From: Arthrobacter sp. OV608
GTDB taxonomy: Bacteria > Actinomycetota > Actinomycetes > Actinomycetales > Micrococcaceae
Reading direction: 5' to 3'
Length of the DNA: 64,000 nt
Assembly (NCBI GenBank): GCA_900110595.1
Contig: FOEZ01000008.1
Span: 1-64,000 of the forward strand
Position 1 is the stretch's first letter, and the number at the start of each line of letters is the position of its first letter. The notes under the pieces are model-generated. The model ran no database searches, was not told the DNA's origin, and saw only the letters and a list, made by a program, of their open reading frames with translations. Shown in pieces: positions 56,318-64,000 of the stretch. The position numbers were made by a program, and so were the translations under genes.

Positions 56318-57865
56318 TCAGCCCCCGACGACGGCGAGCGCCGCCAGGTGCGCGCCCTCACCTTCGGCGAAGACCGCCAGAGCCGTGCTCGCCTCCGAGG
56401 GGAACACCAGATCCGTGAGGGTGGCGAGCCCGTCCTGGGCGAAGACCTCCACGGAGCACCGGTCAAGGTAGATCCGGAGCCGGAGGAAGCCGTCCTCCAG
56501 CGGTACGGCAACGGCTTCGACGGACGGAAAGGCCCCATGGAAATTCACAAGCCCGGACTCGCGACGGTCCAGGCTGAGTATTCCCTCCGCCACGTCATAG
56601 CCGACAACTGTGCGTTCGGCGTCGCCGGCCCTGACCACAAGCCCCACCCTGCTTGCCGTACCCGGCTGAAAGTCAACGTCGATCCGTGTGACTGCAGCGG
56701 TGACGGGGAGGTCCAGAACCCCGGATGCCAAGGGCCTGGAGCCCAGCCGGAACTGCGCCGATTCCAGTCCGGAAATGGGATCGATGGCCTCCTGCCGGAG
56801 TACCACGCGTCCGTCCACCCGGGTCAGCGACACGTCCCGAGGCAGGGACATTGCACTCCGCCAGTTCCCGGTGGGCGTGGATCCGGCATAGTCCCAGTTG
56901 TTCATCCAACCGATCATGATCCGGCGGCCGTCCGGCGCGTTGCTGAAGGAGACGGCAGCGTAGTAGTCGCGCCCCCAGTCCAGCCAGTTGTAGTCCCGCA
57001 TCCGGCTGTCATCCTGCTGGAGGCCGGCGGTGACGGTCGTTTCGGACCGGAACGTCACGCCGTCGAACTCTCCCAGGAAGTACTGCCCGGCTGAGCCGCC
57101 GGCCACCCCTCCGGGGTTGAGGTTCACGATGAGGACCCACTTCGTGTCGTCCTGATCCCCGTCTACGGGCAACTCGAAGAGGTCCGGGCACTCCCACACT
57201 CCACCGGTGGCGTTGGCGGGCCCGAAAGTGCTCAGGTGCTCCCAGGCCATAAGGTCCGCGGACTTGTACAGCACCACCTGGCGGTGCACTGCTTCCACGG
57301 CGACCATTACCCAGTAACTGCCGGCTCCGCCGTCGTACCAAAAAACCTTGGGATCGCGGAAGTCCGCGGACGCCCGGTCCAGGACCGGGTTGCCCTGGTA
57401 CTTCGTCCACGTCGTTCCCTCGTCCAGGCTGTAGGCCAGGGACTGGGCCTGCCGTCCCGCCAGCGCTGAGGCGGCGCTGTACGCGCTGGTGTAGATGGCC
57501 ACCAGTGGCGGAGTGTCCGCCGTGCCAAGTCCGCTGGTGTTGTGCTTATCAAATACTGCGGAGCCGGAGAAAATCGCCTCGGACCCGTCGCAGGGGATGG
57601 CCACGGGCTGCTCGTCCCAGTGGCAAAGGTCCCGGGAGGTGGCGTGGCCCCAGGACATGTTGCCCCAGTCCGGGCCGAACGGGTTGTGCTGGTAGAAGAG
57701 GTGGTAGGTGCCGTTGAGGTACACCAGGCCGTTGGGGTCGTTGAGCCAGTTGCGTTCGGAAGTGTAGTGCCACTCCGGGCGGAACGGGTCCGTAACAGGA
57801 ACGGCCACGGCACCGGGCGCCGGAACCGCGGCGGGCGCGGCAGCCGTCGTCGTCAGGAAAGTCAT
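56318..57865 (-). CDS. Glycoside hydrolase family 32 beta-fructosidase
   Basis: A 515-residue GH32 enzyme. The nucleophile Asp43 lies in RNWLNDPNGLVYL, the transition-state Asp in SADFRDPKVFWYD and the acid/base Glu in VWECPDLFELP; the C-terminal beta-sandwich begins near residue 370. It cleaves terminal beta-fructose from sucrose, inulin or levan. There is no signal peptide, so it is cytoplasmic, which fits import of fructo-oligosaccharides by the upstream ABC genes. It is the last gene of the LacI-controlled operon, and its start lies 2 bases after the permease stop. Confidence 0.93.
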   Translation of the reverse strand: MTFLTTTAAAPAAVPAPGAVAVPVTDPFRPEWHYTSERNWLNDPNGLVYLNGTYHLFYQHNPFGPDWGNMSWGHATSRDLCHWDEQPVAIPCDGSEAIFSGSAVFDKHNTSGLGTADTPPLVAIYTSAYSAASALAGRQAQSLAYSLDEGTTWTKYQGNPVLDRASADFRDPKVFWYDGGAGSYWVMVAVEAVHRQVVLYKSADLMAWEHLSTFGPANATGGVWECPDLFELPVDGDQDDTKWVLIVNLNPGGVAGGSAGQYFLGEFDGVTFRSETTVTAGLQQDDSRMRDYNWLDWGRDYYAAVSFSNAPDGRRIMIGWMNNWDYAGSTPTGNWRSAMSLPRDVSLTRVDGRVVLRQEAIDPISGLESAQFRLGSRPLASGVLDLPVTAAVTRIDVDFQPGTASRVGLVVRAGDAERTVVGYDVAEGILSLDRRESGLVNFHGAFPSVEAVAVPLEDGFLRLRIYLDRCSVEVFAQDGLATLTDLVFPSEASTALAVFAEGEGAHLAALAVVGG

Positions 57866-57867
57866 GG

Positions 57868-58746
57868 TCAGCCTTTCACGCCGCTGGAGGCGATGCTGTT
57901 GATGAAGGACTTCTGGAAGGCAATGAAGAGGATCACCACGGGGACGGTGATGAGTGAGGCGTAGGCCATCACCTCGCCCCAGGAGACATTGAGCTGGAAG
58001 AAGTACTGGATGCCGATCATCACGGGCCGCAGTTCCTCGGACTGGACCACCATGAGCGGCCAGAGGTAGGAGTTCCAGGCAGGCAGGAAGGTCAGGATGG
58101 CCACTGTGGCTGTGGCCGGGCCTGCCAAGGGCATGACTACCTGCCGGTAGATCTTGAACCAGCCCGCACCGTCGATCCGGGCCGCTTCATCCAGTTCCTT
58201 GGGGATGGACTCAAAGTACTGGTGGTACAGGTAGATGGAGAACGCGTTGGCAAGGAACGGAATGATCTGGACCTGGTAGGTGTCCAGCCAGCCCTTTGAG
58301 AACTCCAGGCTGAAGCCGTCGAGCTCAAAGTAGGGCAGCTGGTTGACCCACCACACCAGCGGCAGGGCCAGGGTCTGGAACGGGACAATCAGGGTGGCCA
58401 GGATGGCGCTGAAGACGATCCGCTTGCCGCGGACCTCCATGCGGGAGAGCGCGAAGGCGCACAGGCTGTTGATGAAGATGCCCAGCACCACCGTCACGGC
58501 GGAGACCCCGATGGAGTTGATCATGAACCGGGCGGCGGGGACGCGGTCGAACACAGCCGCGTAGTTATCGAATGAGATGTTCCCGATGGGCAGGAACGCC
58601 GCCACGGAGGACATGTCGCCGAAGATCTGCTGGTCCGGCTTGAGGGAGGAAATCAGCATAAAAACGATGGGGAAGGCGGCCACGACGGCGAAGAGGATGC
58701 GCACCAGCATGGTGCCGGCGCTCCTCAGGAGCAGTTGGTTGTTCAT
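57868..58746 (-). CDS. Fructan/sugar ABC transporter permease (MalG type)
   Basis: A 292-residue permease with about six spans and the EEAARIDGAG-like loop reading DEAARIDGAGWF near residue 190. Its ATG lies 1 base after the stop of the first permease. Works with the preceding permease and the binding lipoprotein to bring in the substrate of GH32. Confidence 0.9.
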   Translation of the reverse strand: MNNQLLLRSAGTMLVRILFAVVAAFPIVFMLISSLKPDQQIFGDMSSVAAFLPIGNISFDNYAAVFDRVPAARFMINSIGVSAVTVVLGIFINSLCAFALSRMEVRGKRIVFSAILATLIVPFQTLALPLVWWVNQLPYFELDGFSLEFSKGWLDTYQVQIIPFLANAFSIYLYHQYFESIPKELDEAARIDGAGWFKIYRQVVMPLAGPATATVAILTFLPAWNSYLWPLMVVQSEELRPVMIGIQYFFQLNVSWGEVMAYASLITVPVVILFIAFQKSFINSIASSGVKG

Positions 58747-58747
58747 G

Positions 58748-59716
58748 TCAGTCTTTCTCCCGGGTGAGGTAGCGCTGCACCGCGGAGACGAGCAGGACGA
58801 GGACGAAGAATACGAGCGAGATGGCCGAGGCGTAGGAAGTTTCCTGCTGCTTGAATCCGGACCGGACTGCCTCGTAGATGATGGTGGTGGTGGAATCCAG
58901 GGGGCCGCCCTGGGTCATGACGCTGACCTGGTCAAAGAGTCCCAGCGCCTGGATGGTGATGGTGACCAGCACCAGGCTGCGGGTGTGCTTCAGGCCCGGC
59001 CACGTCACATAGCGGAACTGGTGCCAGCGGCTGGCGCCGTCCAGCTGCGCGGCTTCGTACAGTTCACCGGAAATGCTCTGCAGTCCGGCCAGCCAGATGA
59101 TCATGTGGAACCCGGCTGCCTGCCAGATGGACAGGGCGATGATGGCCGGCATGGCGGTGGCGGGGTCATTGAGCCAGTCAGCACCCTGGATGAGCCCGAA
59201 GCTGAACGTGGAGAGGAGCTGGTTGATCAGGCCTTCGCGGCGGTACATAAACATCCAGAGCAGGGACACCACCACCATGGACGTGACCACGGGCAGGAAG
59301 TAGATGGTGCGGAAGAAGTTGACGCCGCGGAACTTCTTGTTGATGAGCAGGGCCATGGCCAGGGCAAGGGCGGACTGCACTGGCACCACGACCACCGCAA
59401 AGTAGGTCACGTTCAGCAGAGCACGCCAGAACGTGGGATCGGTGAAGAGCCGGGCAAAGTTGTCTGTCCCCACAAACTCCACAGGCCGCGGAGAGATCAG
59501 GCGGGCATTGGTGAAGGCCAGGCCGAAGCCAAGGATCGCCGGCAGGAACACGAACAGCAGCAGCAGAACGGCGGCCGGGGCGATCATGCCCCAACCGCTG
59601 ATCTGTTCGCGGAGGAAACCGGGGCGGGGGCGGCGGTGCCGGGTGGGGCTGCTGCTTTGCTTTGCTGCGGCCGCGATGGCCTCTGGAGGACGGGTGGGAA
59701 GCGGGCTGAGGGTCAT
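58748..59716 (-). CDS. Fructan/sugar ABC transporter permease (MalF type)
   Basis: A 322-residue permease with about six spans, first MIAPAAVLLLLFVFLPAILG, and the loop EAAQLDGASRW near residue 218. The ATG at 59716 is chosen because AAGGAGACTCCC lies directly upstream; the longer reading crosses the intergenic hairpin. Belongs to the fructan-import operon; no ATPase gene is present, implying a shared one elsewhere. Confidence 0.9.
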   Translation of the reverse strand: MTLSPLPTRPPEAIAAAAKQSSSPTRHRRPRPGFLREQISGWGMIAPAAVLLLLFVFLPAILGFGLAFTNARLISPRPVEFVGTDNFARLFTDPTFWRALLNVTYFAVVVVPVQSALALAMALLINKKFRGVNFFRTIYFLPVVTSMVVVSLLWMFMYRREGLINQLLSTFSFGLIQGADWLNDPATAMPAIIALSIWQAAGFHMIIWLAGLQSISGELYEAAQLDGASRWHQFRYVTWPGLKHTRSLVLVTITIQALGLFDQVSVMTQGGPLDSTTTIIYEAVRSGFKQQETSYASAISLVFFVLVLLVSAVQRYLTREKD

Positions 59717-59741
59717 GGGAGTCTCCTTGACAGGACCTGGG

Positions 59742-59778
59742 GTACGACGACGGCGGCACTTGCCGGCCGTCGTCGTAC
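59742..59778. repeat. Hairpin between binding-protein and permease genes
   Basis: GTACGACGACGGC and its exact complement form a 13-bp stem with an 11-base loop. It sits just after the binding-protein stop on the minus strand. In many ABC operons such hairpins protect the 3' end of the binding-protein message or limit read-through, so that the binding protein is made in excess. The stem resembles the nrdE-nrdF hairpin at 26364. Confidence 0.72.
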
Positions 59779-59792
59779 TCCGGATCTGCCGG

Positions 59793-61088
59793 CTATTTCT
59801 GGTAGCCGCCGTTGGATTTGATGTTGGCATCAATCGCCTTGGCTGCCTTGTCCAGCGCACCCTGCGGGTCCGCTCCGGCAAGGATGTCCTGGGTGGCCTT
59901 GCCGAATTCGGTGGCAATGAACGGGTAAGCGGGGGTCTCCGGCCGCATCACGGCGTAGTTGCGGGAGAACTCCATGAAGACCCGGTTTGCGCCGCCTTCG
60001 GCGAAAGCGGGAATCAAGGCGGCGGCTTCATCAGTGGCAGGGATGCCTCCCGTTGCCTTGATCACGGAAGCCACGTTTTCCGGCTTCAGGGAATAAGACA
60101 GATAGTCCATCGCGGCATCCGTATTGTTGCAGCCGCTGGTGACGCCCCACTGCCACGAAGCTCCGCCGATCTTGGGACCCTTGCCCAGGTCCACCGAGGG
60201 CATGACCGCCAAGTCATCTCCCAGTGCCTCCCGGGTTTTGTCCCCTGCCCAGGAACCGGTGTAAAGGAGGCCGCTCTTGTTGTTCAGGAAGTCCTGGGTG
60301 GAATCTTTCCCGCTCTTGGTCGCCATGAAGCCCTGATCCGCCAGACCGCGGAACCACTTGGCCCATTCCACAGCCTTGTCGCCATTAAGGGCTCCGTCAG
60401 CCGACTGGTAATCCTTGCGGTCGATCAGGTCTCCGCCGAAGGACTGCAGGAACGGTGAGTACGCATAGGGCAGCCATTCGCCCGTTCCGGCAGTACCCAT
60501 GTCCAACGGGTAGTCCCATTTACCCAGCGCCTTGAGTTTGGTCAGGGCGTCCTGGAACTCGTCCTTCGTCCATGGCTTCTCGATGGTGGCCACACGGACG
60601 CCTGCCGCGGCGAGGTCAGATTTGCGGGCAAACATGGACAAAGCGACGTCGCCGTACCCAACCGCATAGGTCTCGCCCTGCCACTTGGCAACGGTGCTGG
60701 GGAGGTTCTTGGTAAGGTCCGCAGACAGTTTCAGTGGCGTGAGGTATTGCGCCCAGGCCCAGTTGGGAACGTTGGGCCCGTCGATGTCCACGATGCACGG
60801 GAGGTTGCCGGCCGACGCGGCCCCAACAACGGAATCGTTGTAGGACTCCTGCGGGAAAGCCTGTACCTTGATCTGCGCCTTCGCGCCGCTGCTCTTGTTA
60901 TAGGAGTCCACGATCGACTGCGTGGCGGCCAGTTCCGCCGGGTTTCCGGCGGCGTGGGTCCACATGGTGATCTCTGTGGAGCTTTCGGTTGTGGACGAGG
61001 AACTGCCCTTGCCGCAGCCGGCGAGGGTGGCAGTGAGGGCGGCTGCGGCTATGCTGGTCGCCAGGATCTTCGTGAACTTCTTGTTCAT
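59793..61088 (-). CDS. Fructan/sugar ABC transporter substrate-binding lipoprotein
   Basis: A 431-residue family-1 binding protein. The signal ends in lipobox LAGC with Cys25, followed by a Ser/Thr linker. Family blocks include EITMWTHAAGNPAELAAT, VKVQAFP-like IKVQAFPQESYND and SYSLKPENVASV. It is the first structural gene after lacI, with 127 bases between. The substrate is inferred to be a fructose-containing oligosaccharide from the GH32 gene in the operon. Confidence 0.9.
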   Translation of the reverse strand: MNKKFTKILATSIAAAALTATLAGCGKGSSSSTTESSTEITMWTHAAGNPAELAATQSIVDSYNKSSGAKAQIKVQAFPQESYNDSVVGAASAGNLPCIVDIDGPNVPNWAWAQYLTPLKLSADLTKNLPSTVAKWQGETYAVGYGDVALSMFARKSDLAAAGVRVATIEKPWTKDEFQDALTKLKALGKWDYPLDMGTAGTGEWLPYAYSPFLQSFGGDLIDRKDYQSADGALNGDKAVEWAKWFRGLADQGFMATKSGKDSTQDFLNNKSGLLYTGSWAGDKTREALGDDLAVMPSVDLGKGPKIGGASWQWGVTSGCNNTDAAMDYLSYSLKPENVASVIKATGGIPATDEAAALIPAFAEGGANRVFMEFSRNYAVMRPETPAYPFIATEFGKATQDILAGADPQGALDKAAKAIDANIKSNGGYQK

Positions 61089-61215
61089 GGGTCAGTCTTT
61101 CTGCTTGGACAGGGTGATTGATGTCGGTCCTGCTGGGAGCGCGGCCGCTGCAACGGCTGCGTTCCCGTTTTTTGGGAAAAGTGCGGGGCTGTGCCCGGTG
61201 CGGTACAGCTCCGGT

Positions 61216-62238
61216 TCAGTCTTGGGGCGGCGCCACCGAATCCCGCTCAACAAGCGGGCAGGCCACCTTTTCGTGCACCCGCGGCGCCTTGGGGTTCTCG
61301 AGCTCCTCGAGGAGTTTCAGGACAGCCCACCGGCCCATCTCATAGTGGGGGAGGGCCATGGTGGACAGGCCCGGCCAGAGGCCGTCAGCAATGAGCTCCA
61401 GGTTGTCCACGCCCACAATGGAGACGTCGGACGGAATCTTCAGGCCAAGGTGGCCGGCCGCCTGGTAGGCGCCCATGGCCATTTGGTCGCTGAAGCAGAA
61501 CAGGGCGGTGGGCCGGTCTGCAGCAGCCAGCAGCTCCAGTGCCGCTTCCCGCCCACCGGCGGTGCTGGGCCGGCTGGTCACCAGGGAGTCCACGGGCAAC
61601 TGCATGCCGTGCCGGGCCAGCCCGGCGCGGAAACCATCGAGGCGTCCGTGGGCGGCCGGGATGTCGTCCTCGTTGTTGATCATGGCGATCCGGCGGTGGC
61701 CGGCCGCGACCAGGAGCTCGGCGGCGGATTGGCCGGCGCCGAACTCATCCGGCACCACTGAGGACAGCCCCGGGTTGTCCGAGGTGGCGTCCAGCACGAT
61801 GGCGGGCATTCCCTCCAGCTCCGCGGGAACGGATACCCGCTGGTTGTACATGCGGGCGTAGATGACGCCGTCCACCTGGTGCTGCTGCAGGGCACGGATT
61901 TCCTGGCGCTCGAGTTCGTTATCGAGGCCGGAGTTAACCACCATGAGCAGATGGCCGTGCTCGGAGGCGGCATCCTGTGCGCCCTGGATCATGGCGCCGG
62001 CAAAAGGGGTGGTGGTGATCTCGTCGCTGACCAGGCCCAGGATCTGGGAGCGCTGGTTGCGCAGCCCGCTTGCCAGCCGGTTCGGCGCGTAGCCGAGGTT
62101 CCCGGCTACCGCTTTGATGTGCTCCACGGTCTGAGCGTTGACCCTGGAGTTGTGTGTTTCGCTGAGTGCGTGCGACACGGTGGTCACAGAAACGCCTGCT
62201 GCTTTCGCTACGTCCCGGATGTTCACCTTCGTCGCCAT
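61216..62238 (-). CDS. LacI family transcriptional repressor
   Basis: A 340-residue LacI/GalR repressor. The helix-turn-helix spans residues about 4-24 (IRDVAKAAGVSVTTVSHAL) with the hinge helix LGYAPNRLASGLR, then the sugar-binding domain with GRLDGFRAGL and SIVGVDNLELIA. Two CAAAACGTTTTG palindromes flank its own promoter, so it represses itself and probably the whole operon. A stem TTCCC/GGGAA is seen after the stop, around 61160, which may reduce read-through. Confidence 0.92.
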   Translation of the reverse strand: MATKVNIRDVAKAAGVSVTTVSHALSETHNSRVNAQTVEHIKAVAGNLGYAPNRLASGLRNQRSQILGLVSDEITTTPFAGAMIQGAQDAASEHGHLLMVVNSGLDNELERQEIRALQQHQVDGVIYARMYNQRVSVPAELEGMPAIVLDATSDNPGLSSVVPDEFGAGQSAAELLVAAGHRRIAMINNEDDIPAAHGRLDGFRAGLARHGMQLPVDSLVTSRPSTAGGREAALELLAAADRPTALFCFSDQMAMGAYQAAGHLGLKIPSDVSIVGVDNLELIADGLWPGLSTMALPHYEMGRWAVLKLLEELENPKAPRVHEKVACPLVERDSVAPPQD

Positions 62239-62255
62239 CGACTTCGCTTCCTTTG

Positions 62256-62302
62256 CAAAACGTTTTGTATATTGCTTGCATCACTATATGCAAAACGTTT
62301 TG
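62256..62302 (-). promoter_or_regulatory. lacI promoter bracketed by two LacI operators
   Basis: CAAAACGTTTTG occurs perfectly at 62256-62267 and 62291-62302, centres 35 bases apart. Between and overlapping them on the minus strand are a -35-like TTGCAT (62288-62293) and a -10 TATACA (62266-62271) with a 16-base spacer. Binding at both sites would block RNA polymerase and could allow looping or cooperative control. The operator centre CG with A/T arms is typical of LacI-family sites. Confidence 0.85.
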
Positions 62303-62358
62303 TGCCAGTCAAGAGGCAGCCTTCAATGAGCAGTTGCACCAGTACGACGGCGGCCGTT

Positions 62359-62892
62359 CTACCCGGCCGTTGTTTCCTCAGGCCGGAAGTAGGCGGAGCC
62401 TGACGCTGTACGTTGCAGTATGCCAAAATCCACGAGGTAGCGGCGCAGCAGGACAACATCGTCGGTATAACTAAGGAGCCGCTCGTTGACCTGTTTTTCC
62501 GTCAGGTTTTCGCCGGACCGGATGGCATCGCCGGCAATCCAGGCCAGGAGTTCCCGCCGCTCGGCCACGTTCGCCGGATACCGCTCGATCCTCCCAAGCC
62601 GCAGGAAGCGGTCCACTCCGGTTTTCGCCTGCCGCCGCGGTTGTTGGGCAAGAAGGTCGCGATAGATCGCTTCCGGTGCCGCCAGTCCGCCGGAGGCTGT
62701 TCGTTCCACGAGCCCCGACTCGATCAGTATGGCCAGGGCCCGGTCCCGCCGGTGATCCTTCAATCCGGCAAGAACGTCCGGCCTGCCTGCCCCCAGAATT
62801 ATTTGCGCGTAGGCGGTCCGGGCGTCACTGTTGGCGAGGGCAGCCAGCACCCTGCGCCAGTGCGGGCCGCCATATCCCCTTCCCTTGGTCAT
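62359..62892 (-). CDS. DUF2087 domain protein
   Basis: A 177-residue protein. The N-terminal half is helical (WRRVLAALANSDARTAYAQI) and could bind nucleic acid; the C-terminal half is DUF2087 (VDRFLRLGRIERYPANVAER, then LLRRYLVDFGILQRTASGSA). The start at 62892 gives GAGG upstream at 9 bases, and lies 10 bases after the HNH nuclease stop, so the two form one unit. DUF2087 proteins are often called regulators, without direct proof. Confidence 0.78.
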   Translation of the reverse strand: MTKGRGYGGPHWRRVLAALANSDARTAYAQIILGAGRPDVLAGLKDHRRDRALAILIESGLVERTASGGLAAPEAIYRDLLAQQPRRQAKTGVDRFLRLGRIERYPANVAERRELLAWIAGDAIRSGENLTEKQVNERLLSYTDDVVLLRRYLVDFGILQRTASGSAYFRPEETTAG

Positions 62893-62902
62893 GCCGAGCG
62901 CC

Positions 62903-63784
62903 TCAGCCCGAACCTTTGTCGTGGGGCCCCTCAAGGATCCGCCGGGCATCATCCTGCGCTTCGAGGGCATGCTCACTGACCACATGGCCCCGCAGATGCC
63001 CCGCGGCGGCGATGATGGTCCGCAATTCCGAAACCGTCCGGGGCGGGATCACGCCGAGATGCGCCATAGCGTGGCAGTTGGGGCAGAGCGGCACCAGGTC
63101 AGCCACGGGGTCCAGTTTGTATCCGCCCTTCAGCATCGCCGGCGGTACTACGTGGTGCACTTCAATGAAGCCTGTGCCGGCGTCGCCATAGAAAGCCTCG
63201 AAGGAGAAGCCGCAGGCAGCACAGGAGGTCCCGTGGAATGCCAGGCAGACCCTGCTCGCGTCAACGTCCCGCTCGTAGCGGTTCACGTCGATCGTCGCCA
63301 CAGCCTCAGGCGGGAAGGTCCCGGGAACCAGTTCGGCGTGGCTGGCGGCCACTGGCCCCTGCTCCCGCCAGAGACTGCGGAGTTCAGGCTCCGCAGCCTG
63401 CGGGACGGGAACTGGGCCTGCGATGGCCTCCCACCAGATCGGGCCCGAAATTCCTGTCTTGAGGAGGTCGGGGCGTATCTGTTCTCCGATGGGGAGCAGC
63501 GCGTCGAACTCAATGCTGGCGTACCCGTCTCCGGCGTCGCATTCCTCACGTCCAGCTGGTTCCGCGGGCGCTGACACAGCCATCCCGTGGCCGATCAGGC
63601 CGCGACCTGCATCGCTGCTGCCCTGCAGCAGCAACCAGACCTCTGTCCCTGGCAGGATGTTCCGGGAGCCGCCAACGTTCCACTGGGCGAGGACGCGCCC
63701 GGACTCCGTCACCTGTTCGACGGCGGCGCGGTAGTCCCAGCGGTTCACTCCCTTTGGGTTCCATCCCAGAATTACTGCAGCCAC
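62903..63784 (-). CDS. HNH endonuclease with N-terminal PUA/EVE-like domain
   Basis: A 293-residue two-domain nuclease. The N-terminal 130 residues have a start, ILGWNPKGVNRWDY, and a core (PGTEVWLLLQGSSDAGRGLI, GHGMAV) that resemble the EVE/PUA-like modified-base readers. The C-terminal domain has an HNH site with zinc Cys188, Cys191, Cys234 and Cys237, and catalytic His in EVHHVVPPAML (210-211) and Asn236. Such proteins are predicted modification-dependent restriction enzymes. No methyltransferase or helicase is nearby. Confidence 0.72.
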   Translation of the reverse strand: MAAVILGWNPKGVNRWDYRAAVEQVTESGRVLAQWNVGGSRNILPGTEVWLLLQGSSDAGRGLIGHGMAVSAPAEPAGREECDAGDGYASIEFDALLPIGEQIRPDLLKTGISGPIWWEAIAGPVPVPQAAEPELRSLWREQGPVAASHAELVPGTFPPEAVATIDVNRYERDVDASRVCLAFHGTSCAACGFSFEAFYGDAGTGFIEVHHVVPPAMLKGGYKLDPVADLVPLCPNCHAMAHLGVIPPRTVSELRTIIAAAGHLRGHVVSEHALEAQDDARRILEGPHDKGSG

Positions 63785-63864
63785 CGCTCACCCTGCCCAG
63801 CCCATGCTCTGTATTAGTTCAGCCTACGTTCCGGGAATCCGGGGGTGCCATACCGGCAGCAACC

Positions 63865-64000
63865 TCATCTGCTGTTATTGGAGCCATGGCGCGAAACAAG
63901 AACGGGGCCGCGCGCATGATGAAGCACGGCGTGGGCGGTTGAACCAATCGTTTCCTTAACCAGACCACGGCCCTTGCTGCCCACTACCACCATCGCCGCA
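63865..64000 (-). CDS. Universal stress protein, C-terminal part (cut by window edge)
   Basis: Only the last 45 codons are present. They read VVVGSKGRGLVKETIGSTA, then HAVLHHARGPVLVSR, the ATP-binding tail of UspA-type proteins (G-x2-G-x9-G-S/T pattern). The 5' end lies to the right of the window. Confidence 0.8.
   Translation of the reverse strand, partial: AAMVVVGSKGRGLVKETIGSTAHAVLHHARGPVLVSRHGSNNSR

Noticed and set aside
63754..63942. 62-codon plus-strand frame at the right end
   Set aside because: It overlaps antisense the convincing C-terminus of a universal stress protein and has no family resemblance.

Overview
The window looks like chromosome of a high-GC actinobacterium of the Arthrobacter/Pseudarthrobacter group (Micrococcaceae). 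The basis is strong GC bias in third codon positions, frequent GTG and TTG starts, many 4-base ATGA overlaps, a class Ib nrdHIEF operon, the SCO1664/DUF3090/histidine-phosphatase trio, a DUF222-HNH protein and a perfect palindrome built on GTTTCGACAGGCTCAACCA. The genus is inferred from family content, not from a marker gene. No rRNA, tRNA, CRISPR array, transposase or prophage module was seen.

Layout. 0.2-5.3 kb: a cyclopropane-synthase-type methyltransferase, a flavin oxidoreductase, an RlmG/RsmC-like rRNA methyltransferase and a ROK repressor. 5.4-8.6 kb: a sugar ABC importer (binding protein plus two permeases) next to the ROK gene. 8.9-14.0 kb: a tightly overlapped MoxR-DUF58-VWA-VWA-TPR operon. 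14.1-17.8 kb: metF-metE behind a promoter with a perfect palindrome and a folded leader, closed by a palindromic repeat and a strong terminator. 17.9-23.0 kb: a DUF2004 gene, a LysR regulator, and an amine oxidase-DUF1365-cyclopropane synthase operon. 23.3-27.4 kb: nrdHIEF with a likely NrdR box and a large hairpin between nrdE and nrdF.

27.5-44.4 kb is an accessory region rich in unrecognised genes: small membrane proteins, lipoproteins, PspA, an Xre-RES toxin-antitoxin pair, a DRGH nuclease and DUF4241/DUF4259 proteins. Several genes here are broken. Its most striking property is that 41.1-42.8 kb is a decayed copy of parts of 30.4-35.2 kb: a 99-bp block about 95% identical, a shredded pspA, and a fragment of the 5' end of the nuclease gene, in the same order and orientation.

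44.5-56.3 kb returns to conserved actinobacterial genes: SCO1664/DUF3090/phosphatase, a UBP zinc-finger protein divergent from a receiver-thioredoxin-reductase-like fusion, a DUF222-HNH protein, and a protein combining a binding-protein-like region with a VWA domain. 56.3-62.3 kb is a fructan-use operon on the minus strand (LacI repressor, binding protein, two permeases, GH32 fructosidase) whose LacI promoter is bracketed by two CAAAACGTTTTG operators. The right end carries a PUA/EVE-like HNH nuclease with a DUF2087 protein and the C-terminal end of a universal stress protein cut by the window edge.
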